Shown: piece after piece, positions 6,845 to 13,137 of the stretch | Layout of the letters: each line of letters starts with the position of its first letter | Numbering within the stretch: the stretch's first letter is position 1 | Assembly: GCA_044870185.1 (NCBI GenBank) | Contig: JBIOYL010000042.1 | Coordinates: 1 to 13,137 of the forward strand | Source of the DNA: JBIOYL01 sp044870185 | Lineage (GTDB): Bacteria; Actinomycetota; CALGFH01 | Reading direction: 5' to 3' | Length of the DNA: 13,137 nt | Program-made: the position numbers and the translations under genes | Notes under the pieces: generated by a model | What the model was told of the DNA's origin: nothing | What the model saw: only the letters and a program-made list of their open reading frames with translations | Databases searched by the model: none

Positions 6845-8636
<1,792 letters not shown>

Positions 8637-8685
8637 GCGTCCTCCTGGCGGCAGGCCACGCCGCACTCGCGCTGGGAACAGCCTG

Positions 8686-8714
8686 ATGCTACTGGCGGGT
8701 CGGGAAACGCTCAA
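8686..8714 (-). promoter_or_regulatory. Predicted promoter of the fused heme A gene
   Basis: On the minus strand TTGAGC (8714-8709), a 17-base spacer and TAGCAT (8691-8686) match the consensus at four of six positions each. The -10 overlaps the stop codon of the AIM24-family gene. The predicted start is near 8679, giving a leader of about 43 bases. The heme gene could therefore be expressed apart from the gene upstream. Confidence 0.45.
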
Positions 8715-9669
8715 CCGGGCCGGCGGGCCCGCCCGCCGGGCTGGCGGGCCCGCCCGCCGGGCCGGCCCGCCGGCGCAGCTCGTCGACCAGCCCCTGCCCC
8801 TGCTGGACGCCCTGCCACAGCCCACGGGAGGCCTGCTCGGCGAGCCGGCGGGCCCGGTCGAGCAGCGCCGCCGGCCCGACGGGCGGCGCCGGCTCGCCGC
8901 CGTGGGTGGCCGGCCGGTCGGTGGCGCCGGCCGCCCCCGTGCCGGCCGCCGCGGCGACCGCCCTGGCCAGCCCGGCAAGGGGCAGCGACTGCAGCCAGAC
9001 CGTGCCGTCGCCCGACAAGGTGGCCAGCCGCGCCTGCCGGCCGCCGAGCAGGGCGACCAGCAGCCGCTGGCCGTCGAGCGCGCCCGGGCGTTCGAGCTCG
9101 GCGTCCACGCCCTCTTGGACGGCGACCACGCAGCCGGCGTCGACCTGGACCGAGCCGCCGCAGCCGGCCGGGTTCAGCTCGACCAGGGCGCCGGCGCCCG
9201 CGACCAGCAGCGTGCCGGCGCCGCCGAAGCGCTCGAACGCGAGCCCCTCGCCATCCAGCCCGGCCCGCCAGCCGCGGTAGCCGAGGTCGAAGCCGACCGA
9301 CGTCTCGGCGGCGACGACCGCGTCGGTGCCGACCAGCCAGGCGCGTGTGCCGTCCAGCTCCAGCGCCCGCACCGCGCCGGGCAGCACCCCCGAGAAGGCG
9401 ACCAGCCCCGCGCCGCCACGCGCGGCGAAGTGCTGGAACGCCAGGTCCTGGCCGGCCAGGCGGCGCCTGCCCAGGCCGATCGCCGTGGCCACCGCCTTGT
9501 CCAGCAGCCCGGCGCCGGCGGCCACCTGCCCGGCCGGTCGCATCGACAGGCCGACGTTCGGGGTCTTCCAGCGGAACCTGCCGGCCTTGGCGTAGACGGC
9601 CTGGCCGACCTCGAGCTGGACGACCACCACCTGCTGCGCGTCGCCGCCGAGGATCTTGTGCTCGAGCAT
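8689..9669 (-). CDS. AIM24 family protein with a repeat-bearing C-terminal tail
   Basis: A 326-residue protein. Residues 1 to about 238 match the AIM24 (TIGR00266/DUF124) beta-rich fold: an opening LEHKILGGDAQQVVVVQLEVGQ, AKAGRFRWKTPNV, GRRRLAGQDLAFQHF, GLVAFSGVLPGAV and WLQSLPLAGLARAV. The yeast namesake is a mitochondrial inner-membrane protein affecting cristae and respiratory complexes; the bacterial function is not established. After an Ala/Gly-rich linker (239-262), a helical segment (265-302) is followed by a Gly/Ala/Pro stretch (303-318) encoded by a 21-base tandem repeat. There is no signal peptide or clear membrane helix. The ATG at 9669 has GGAGG 5 bases upstream and starts exactly at the conserved block. 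The gene sits 52 bases before the heme A gene in the same direction, so a respiratory link is possible. Confidence 0.85.
   Translation of the reverse strand: MLEHKILGGDAQQVVVVQLEVGQAVYAKAGRFRWKTPNVGLSMRPAGQVAAGAGLLDKAVATAIGLGRRRLAGQDLAFQHFAARGGAGLVAFSGVLPGAVRALELDGTRAWLVGTDAVVAAETSVGFDLGYRGWRAGLDGEGLAFERFGGAGTLLVAGAGALVELNPAGCGGSVQVDAGCVVAVQEGVDAELERPGALDGQRLLVALLGGRQARLATLSGDGTVWLQSLPLAGLARAVAAAAGTGAAGATDRPATHGGEPAPPVGPAALLDRARRLAEQASRGLWQGVQQGQGLVDELRRRAGPAGGPASPAGGPAGPVERFPTRQ
8716..8757. repeat. 21-base tandem repeat inside the AIM24-family gene
   Basis: Two adjacent 21-base units (8716-8736 and 8737-8757) differ at a single base. A third unit from 8758 matches only at its start. As 21 is a multiple of three, copy-number change would add or remove 7 residues of the Ala/Gly/Pro tail without breaking the frame. 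Confidence 0.8.
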
Positions 9670-9686
9670 CGTGCCCTCCCGCGTTG

Positions 9687-9735
9687 CGGTCCGCGGTCCG
9701 CGGTCCGCGCTTCGCGTTCCGCGCTTGGCGGTCCG
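9687..9735. repeat. Seven in-register heptamer repeats upstream of the AIM24-family gene
   Basis: Seven consecutive 7-base units fill 49 bases. Units 1-3 and 7 are identical (CGGTCCG); units 4-6 are CGCTTCG, CGTTCCG and CGCTTGG. The array lies in the predicted 5' leader of the AIM24-family gene, ending 17 bases before the ATG, and its far edge falls at the predicted transcription start near 9735. Confidence 0.75.
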
Positions 9736-9741
9736 CATGGC

Positions 9742-9770
9742 ACGCTACCGTCCGGGCGGCGGCCGGGCAA
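9742..9770 (-). promoter_or_regulatory. Predicted promoter of the AIM24-family gene
   Basis: On the minus strand TTGCCC (9770-9765), a 17-base spacer and TAGCGT (9747-9742, fits TANNNT). The predicted start is near 9735, directly at the edge of the heptamer array. Confidence 0.4.
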
Positions 9771-9824
9771 CGCACCCGCTCCGGCCGAGCGTGCCCGCTC
9801 CGCCCGACCAGGCCGCAAACGCGC

Positions 9825-9830
9825 TACCGT
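9825..9830 (+). promoter_or_regulatory. -10 element of a probable leaderless phoH transcript
   Basis: TACCGT fits TANNNT and is followed by 6 bases and then the ATG at 9837, the spacing expected when transcription begins at the start codon. No Shine-Dalgarno is present and no good -35 is visible. The 8-mer GCTACCGT containing it also occurs at 9744-9751, overlapping the opposite promoter. Confidence 0.45.
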
Positions 9831-9836
9831 TGGCGC

Positions 9837-11204
9837 ATGCCCCGAGCGCCTCGCCGGCCCGTCCCCGACACCCAGCCGCGCACCTACGTGCTGGACACCA
9901 ACGTGCTCATCGCCGACGCCGAGGCCGTCGGCCGCTTCCAGGAGCACGACGTCGTCATCCCGCTGACGGTGGTCGAGGAGCTGGACCGGCTGAAGAGCCG
10001 CCCCGACGACACCGGCGTGGCGGCGCGGCGCGCCCTGCGCTCGCTGGAGGCGCTGCGCGAACGCGGCAACCTGGCCGAAGGGGTGGCGCTGCCCGGCGGC
10101 GGCCGCGTCTGGGTGGAGGTCAACCACGCGCGCCTGCCGCTGCCCGAGGGGCTGGCCTCGGACTCGGCCGACAACCGCATCCTGGCCACCACCGCCAACC
10201 TGGCCAAGGAGCTCGGCGACGAGTGCAGCGTCGTCCTGGTCAGCAAGGACGCGAGCCTGCGCATCAAGGCCGAGGCGCTGACGCTGACCGCCGAGGAGTA
10301 CCGGCACGAGCGGGTCGCGGTCGAGCAGGGCTATCTCGGGGTGGCCACCGTCGCGGTGCCGGGCGGCCTGGGCGGGCTGTACGCGAGCCGCCAGGCCGCG
10401 ATCACGCCCGACCAGCCGCTGTTCGCCAACCAGTTCGTGGTGCTGCGCTCGGGCAGCCAGAGCGCGCTGGGCCAGGTGCGCCGGACCGTGGCCGCCGGCC
10501 AGCCGGTCACGGTGGCCCTGCTCGGCGAGGCGCCCGAGACCTTCGGCGTGCGGGCCCGCTCCAAGGAGCAGCAGTTCGCGCTGCACCTGCTGCGCGACCC
10601 GGCGGTGCCGCTGGTGTCGCTGGCCGGCAACGCCGGCACCGGCAAGACCTACCTGGCGGTCGCGGCCGGCCTGGAGGCGACCCTCGAGCAGGACGCCTAC
10701 GACCGGGTGCTGGTGTTCCGTCCGGTGGTGCCGGTCGGCCGCCAGGACCTCGGCTTTCTGCCCGGCGACGTCGACGAGAAGCTCGCCCCCTGGATGCGGG
10801 CCGTGCACGACACGCTGGTGCAGCTGTTCCGCGGCTCCCACGACGCCGACCGGCGCGAGAGCTACACCCAGGACCTCGTCCAGGGGTTGCTGGACGACGG
10901 CACCGTCCAGCTCGAGCCGCTGACCTACATCCGGGGCCGCACCTTCGTGCGCACCTTCGCGATCCTCGACGAGGCCCAGAACGTCGAGTACGGGGTGCTG
11001 CGCTCGCTGGCCAGCCGCCTCGGCGACGGGTCGAAGCTGGTGCTGTGCCATGACACGTCGCAGGTCGACCACCCCTACGTCGAGCCGGACTCGGGGGTGG
11101 CCGCCTTGATCGAGCGCCTCAAGGGCGAGACGCTGTTCGGCCATGTGACGCTGCTCAAGGGCGAGCGCAGCCCGGTGGCCGAGCTGGTCGCCCGCAGGCT
11201 GTAA
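9837..11204 (+). CDS. phoH: PIN domain-PhoH family ATPase (PhoH2 type)
   Basis: A 455-residue cytoplasmic protein with an N-terminal PIN ribonuclease domain (about 15-155) and a C-terminal PhoH ATPase domain (about 235-455). PIN features are YVLDTNVLI (D20), VVEELD (E47/E48), SADNRIL (D112) and SKDASLR (D138), the usual acidic metal-binding set. The ATPase has Walker A GNAGTGKT (264-271), the family block RPVVPVGRQDLGFLPGDVDE (295-314) and Walker B FAILDEAQN (374-382). In mycobacteria PhoH2 proteins of this build unwind and cut RNA and form a toxin-antitoxin pair with PhoAT, encoded just upstream. Here no such partner precedes the gene. The open frame extends far upstream, but the ATG at 9837 follows a -10-like TACCGT by six bases and precedes the first conserved residue at the usual distance. 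Symbol by family; the PhoH2 subtype is inferred from the PIN fusion. Confidence 0.93.
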   Translation: MPRAPRRPVPDTQPRTYVLDTNVLIADAEAVGRFQEHDVVIPLTVVEELDRLKSRPDDTGVAARRALRSLEALRERGNLAEGVALPGGGRVWVEVNHARLPLPEGLASDSADNRILATTANLAKELGDECSVVLVSKDASLRIKAEALTLTAEEYRHERVAVEQGYLGVATVAVPGGLGGLYASRQAAITPDQPLFANQFVVLRSGSQSALGQVRRTVAAGQPVTVALLGEAPETFGVRARSKEQQFALHLLRDPAVPLVSLAGNAGTGKTYLAVAAGLEATLEQDAYDRVLVFRPVVPVGRQDLGFLPGDVDEKLAPWMRAVHDTLVQLFRGSHDADRRESYTQDLVQGLLDDGTVQLEPLTYIRGRTFVRTFAILDEAQNVEYGVLRSLASRLGDGSKLVLCHDTSQVDHPYVEPDSGVAALIERLKGETLFGHVTLLKGERSPVAELVARRL

Positions 11205-11215
11205 AGGGGGTAGGC

Positions 11216-11521
11216 ATGCCCGACGACGAGATGACCGACACCGACCGGGAGCTGCTGCGCCGGGCCGAGCTGGCGCTGACCCAGCTCAACAACCGTCACG
11301 GCCTGGAGCCGGACCAGGCGGCCACCCTGACCGCCATCCGGCTGCGCCTGGAGGGCAAGCAGCGCGCCTCGCTGGAGGACCTGCTGGAGGCGGGCAGGGA
11401 CCTCGGCGACGCCGACCCGCTGACCCAGGCGCTCGGCCGCCCGCAGGCCAAGCCGAGCTTCGACGACCTGGTCGCCGGGGCCGAGCGGCGCCCGAAGAAG
11501 TCCCTGGACGACCTGCTGTAG
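11216..11521 (+). CDS. Small acidic protein with three S-[LF]-[DE]-D-L motifs, unknown function
   Basis: A 101-residue protein that I do not recognise. Residues 1-50 are predicted helical (RELLRRAELALTQLNN, then a Leu/Arg-rich helix). The second half has three copies of a short motif: SLEDLL (52-57), SFDDLV (81-86) and SLDDLL (96-101), the last forming the exact C-terminus. The motifs are spaced by charged or Pro-containing linkers. The start is supported by AAGGGGG 5 bases upstream. The gene begins 11 bases after phoH in the same direction, so the two are almost certainly co-transcribed and may act together. Small partners of PhoH2 are known (PhoAT), but that gene lies upstream in mycobacteria and I see no basis for calling this one an antitoxin beyond position. 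No membrane segment or signal is present. Confidence 0.8.
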   Translation: MPDDEMTDTDRELLRRAELALTQLNNRHGLEPDQAATLTAIRLRLEGKQRASLEDLLEAGRDLGDADPLTQALGRPQAKPSFDDLVAGAERRPKKSLDDLL

Positions 11522-11533
11522 CCGCGTCGCGGC
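11521..11533. terminator. Weak hairpin between convergent genes
   Basis: GCCGCGTCGCGGC forms a short stem of five base pairs with a 3-base loop, beginning at the last base of the small gene's stop codon. It lacks a T tract. It is the only symmetric element noted in the 69-base gap between the convergent genes. Confidence 0.2.
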
Positions 11534-11590
11534 AGGTGGGTTGCGCACCGCGCCCAGGCGACGGCCGCCACGAGCGGGCGCCGGGCGAGG

Positions 11591-12736
11591 TCAGCGGCCG
11601 GCGCGGATGGCGGCCACCTCGGCGACGACCGCGTCGCACTCGCCGTCGGTGGTGTAGAAGTGCGGGCCGAGCCGCAGGCCCGCACCCGGGCGGTAGTCGC
11701 AGGTGTAGCCGCGGCGGATCAGCTCGGCCGTGGCCGCCTCGGCGCCGTCGAAGTCGACCACCACGCTGCCGCCGCGGCGGCGCACGTCGCTCGGGCCGCG
11801 CACGACCGCCCCCTGGGCGGCGAAGCCCTCGAGCAGGCGGGCGGTCTGGCGCTGTGACTTGGCCCGGATCGCCTCCACGCCCGCCGCGGCGACCAGTTTG
11901 TAGCCCTCGGCGGCCATGAGGTGGGCGGCGACGTTGGGCGTGCCGGTGGCGAAGCGGCCGGCGCCGGCGGCGAAGCGGATCGGCGCCGGCTCGAACGCGA
12001 ACGGGGCGGCATGGCCGAACCAGCCGACCAGCCGGGGCGCCAGCCGCTCGGCCACCGCGGGCTTGGCGTACAGGTAGCCGGTGCCCGGGCCGCCGAGCAG
12101 CCACTTCACCGACCCGCCGACGGCCAGGTCCACGTCCAGCGCGGTCAGGTCGACCGGCACCGTCCCGGCCGACTGGTACAGGTCGAGCAGCACCAGCGCG
12201 CCCACCTCGTGGGCGCGGGCCACCACGGCGGCCGCGTCCAGCAGCGCCGCCGACCGGAAGGCGACGTGGGTGACGGCGACCAGCGCGGTGTGCTCGTCGA
12301 TCGCCTCCAGCAGGCGGGCCTCGTCGACGGTCAGGTTGCGGGACGGCACCGGCTCGACCTTGGCGCCGAGCGTCTCCTGCGCCCGGTACAGGTAGTCGCA
12401 GGTCGAGAACTCCAGGTCGGTGGTGACCAGCCGGCTGCGCGGGCCCGCCCAGTCGAAGCAGGACAGCACCTGGCCGGCCAGCACCGACACGTTCGGCCCG
12501 AGCACGATCGAGCCCGCCGGGGCGCCGAGCAGCCCCTCCAGCAGCGCCGCCGTGGCCCGGACCTGCGCGAGCCAGCCGTCCCAGGCGACCACCCCTCGGC
12601 TCGCCCAGTCGTCGGCGAACCGGGCCAGCGCCGCGGGCACCGAGTCCGGCATGGGCCCGAGCGTGTGGGCGGCGAAGTAGGGGCCGCGGGCCAGCGTGGG
12701 CAAACGGTCGCGGTAGGCGGTGAGCTCGTCGGTCAC
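11591..12736 (-). CDS. Kynureninase-like class V PLP-dependent enzyme
   Basis: A 381-residue cytoplasmic enzyme of fold-type I. The PLP-binding lysine is K211 in GGSVKWLLGGPG, and the aspartate that contacts the pyridine nitrogen is D185 in LLDLYQSAG. Other family landmarks are an opening YFAAHTLGPMP (20-30), VAVTHVAFRSA (153-163), GTPNVAAH (265-272) and a C-terminal YRPGAGLRLGPHFYTTDGE (348-366), the counterpart of the substrate-carboxylate arginine region of kynureninase. Length is near that of bacterial kynureninases (about 400). Many proteins with these features are annotated as kynureninase without proof, and no other tryptophan-degradation gene is in the window, so the substrate is uncertain. 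The GTG at 12736 has AAGGAGG 4 bases upstream; the frame stays open to 13099 but only through the repeats and the divergent gene. Confidence 0.85.
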   Translation of the reverse strand: MTDELTAYRDRLPTLARGPYFAAHTLGPMPDSVPAALARFADDWASRGVVAWDGWLAQVRATAALLEGLLGAPAGSIVLGPNVSVLAGQVLSCFDWAGPRSRLVTTDLEFSTCDYLYRAQETLGAKVEPVPSRNLTVDEARLLEAIDEHTALVAVTHVAFRSAALLDAAAVVARAHEVGALVLLDLYQSAGTVPVDLTALDVDLAVGGSVKWLLGGPGTGYLYAKPAVAERLAPRLVGWFGHAAPFAFEPAPIRFAAGAGRFATGTPNVAAHLMAAEGYKLVAAAGVEAIRAKSQRQTARLLEGFAAQGAVVRGPSDVRRRGGSVVVDFDGAEAATAELIRRGYTCDYRPGAGLRLGPHFYTTDGECDAVVAEVAAIRAGR

Positions 12737-12761
12737 GGGTCCTCCTTGGGGCCGTTCGGCG

Positions 12762-12846
12762 GGTGCCGGAGCGGGCGGGGCGCCGGAGCGGGCGGGGTGC
12801 CGGAGCGGGCGGGGCGCCGGAGCGGGCGGGGCGCCAGAGCGTGCGG
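12762..12846. repeat. 17-base tandem repeat, five copies
   Basis: Five contiguous 17-base units begin at 12762, 12779, 12796, 12813 and 12830. The unit is GGYGCCGGAGCGGGCGG. Units 1 and 3 have T at the third base and units 2, 4 and 5 have C. Unit 5 has two other changes. The array lies in the presumed 5' leader of the kynureninase-like gene, ending 25 bases from its start codon. Confidence 0.9.
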
Positions 12847-12858
12847 CGGACGTCCGCC
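12845..12858. promoter_or_regulatory. Perfect 14-base palindrome, possible operator
   Basis: GGCGGACGTCCGCC is fully symmetric and lies between two divergent genes. It starts on the last bases of the 17-base array and covers the predicted transcription start of the kynureninase-like gene, a plausible repressor site. In very GC-rich DNA such a palindrome is less surprising than elsewhere. Confidence 0.35.
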
Positions 12859-12860
12859 TC

Positions 12861-12866
12861 ATCGTA
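12861..12866 (-). promoter_or_regulatory. Possible -10 element of the kynureninase-like gene
   Basis: On the minus strand TACGAT (12866-12861) fits TANNNT and is the most AT-rich patch in the intergenic region. Transcription would begin near 12854. No -35 match is found 16-18 bases upstream. Confidence 0.3.
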
Positions 12867-12898
12867 CGCACCGCCGCCGGGTGGCTGGGCGCGGCCGG

Positions 12899-12970
12899 GC
12901 GCCGGCCGGTCCCGGGCGGTCCGCGCCGGCCGGTCCCGGGCGGTCCGCGCCGGCTGGTCACAGGCGGTCC
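12899..12970. repeat. 24-base tandem repeat, three copies
   Basis: Units at 12899-12922 and 12923-12946 are identical. The third (12947-12970) differs at three bases within GGCTGGTCACAGG, where the others read GGCCGGTCCCGGG. The array lies between the palindrome and the start of the plus-strand partial gene. No coding function is apparent. Confidence 0.88.
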
Positions 12971-12983
12971 GCCGCGGTAGAAC
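12955..12983 (+). promoter_or_regulatory. Possible promoter of the right-edge gene
   Basis: TGGTCA (12955-12960), 17 bases, then TAGAAC (12978-12983). The -10 is followed by 6 bases and the GTG at 12990, the same leaderless spacing as at ctaG and phoH. The -35-like bases exist only in the diverged third copy of the 24-base repeat. The -10 lacks the usual final T. Confidence 0.3.
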
Positions 12984-12989
12984 TTGCCC

Positions 12990-13137
12990 GTGCCCCGAGC
13001 CATCCGTCCCGCCCCGGCCGCGCCGCCGGCCCGGGTGCTGGGCGCGCTCGCCGCCGGGGTGGTCGGCCCGGACGCCACCGCGGAGCTCCCCGGCCGCATG
13101 CTGGCCGTGCTCGACCGGCTGCCCTCCCGCCGGGACC
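12990..13137 (+). CDS. N-terminal fragment of an unidentified protein (cut by window edge)
   Basis: Forty-nine codons from a GTG at 12990, open to the end of the window. The sequence begins with an Arg/Pro/Ala-rich tail and continues with a helix-like VLGALAAGVVGPDATAEL (residues 16-33) and MLAVLDRLP (37-45). I do not recognise it with confidence. The pattern of an early L-x-A-L-A followed by a leucine-rich L-D-R-L-P faintly recalls the N-terminal extension of some actinobacterial GMC-type oxidoreductases, but this is only a guess. The start is chosen because the -10-like TAGAAC lies 6 bases upstream, and no Shine-Dalgarno is visible. It is divergent from the kynureninase-like gene. Confidence 0.45.
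   Translation, partial: MPRAIRPAPAAPPARVLGALAAGVVGPDATAELPGRMLAVLDRLPSRRD

Noticed and set aside
11591..12736. Firm assignment as kynureninase with a tryptophan catabolic role
   Set aside because: The PLP site and fold are clear, but related class V enzymes share these motifs and no other kynurenine pathway gene is present.
12762..12970. CRISPR array
   Set aside because: The repeats are directly adjacent with no unique spacers, the units are too short, and there are no cas genes.

Overview
The window is very GC-rich DNA with frequent GTG starts, Shine-Dalgarno motifs of the AGGAGG type, probable leaderless genes and an actinobacterial-type cytochrome oxidase subunit IV. Together with an N-terminus typical of the mycobacterial type of 2-oxoglutarate:ferredoxin oxidoreductase alpha subunit, this points to an actinomycetote, plausibly a lineage outside the well-studied Mycobacterium/Streptomyces groups. 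No mobile element, CRISPR array, tRNA or rRNA was seen.

Layout. Bases 1-308 (minus) hold the start of korA. Bases 579-5561 (minus) are a five-gene oxidase operon read from right to left: ctaC (subunit II), ctaD (subunit I), ctaE (subunit III), a subunit IV-like gene and a membrane-anchored TlpA/ResA-type thioredoxin. A divergent control region (5562-5776) separates it from a plus-strand ctaG-type assembly gene (5777-6844). The ctaG gene overlaps tail to tail with a minus-strand gene encoding heme A synthase fused to heme O synthase (6834-8636). Upstream of that lies an AIM24-family gene (8689-9669). Divergent from it is a PIN-PhoH ATPase gene (9837-11204), followed by a small acidic protein gene (11216-11521). 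A minus-strand kynureninase-like PLP enzyme (11591-12736) follows, then a repeat-filled divergent intergenic region and the first 49 codons of an unidentified plus-strand gene.

How the genes work together. Bases 579-8636 form a nearly complete kit for one heme-copper oxidase: catalytic subunits I-III, subunit IV, a thiol reductase likely to serve the CuA site, a copper-assembly protein and both enzymes that turn heme B into heme A. The oxidase is unusual. Subunit I carries the YSHPAV signature of A2-type oxidases in place of the glutamate motif GHPEV of A1-type enzymes. Subunit II has a second C-terminal cupredoxin domain with a full set of type 1 copper ligands, where caa3 oxidases carry cytochrome c. 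The subunit IV-like protein is fused to a C-terminal SnoaL/NTF2-like domain, and the two heme A enzymes are one polypeptide. Three fusions in one respiratory locus are the most noteworthy content of the window.

Secondary points are a set of promoter-like sequences with 17-base spacers, an inverted repeat between the divergent oxidase promoters, in-register tandem repeats of 7, 17, 21 and 24 bases, and a small protein with a thrice-repeated S-[LF]-[DE]-D-L motif beside PhoH.
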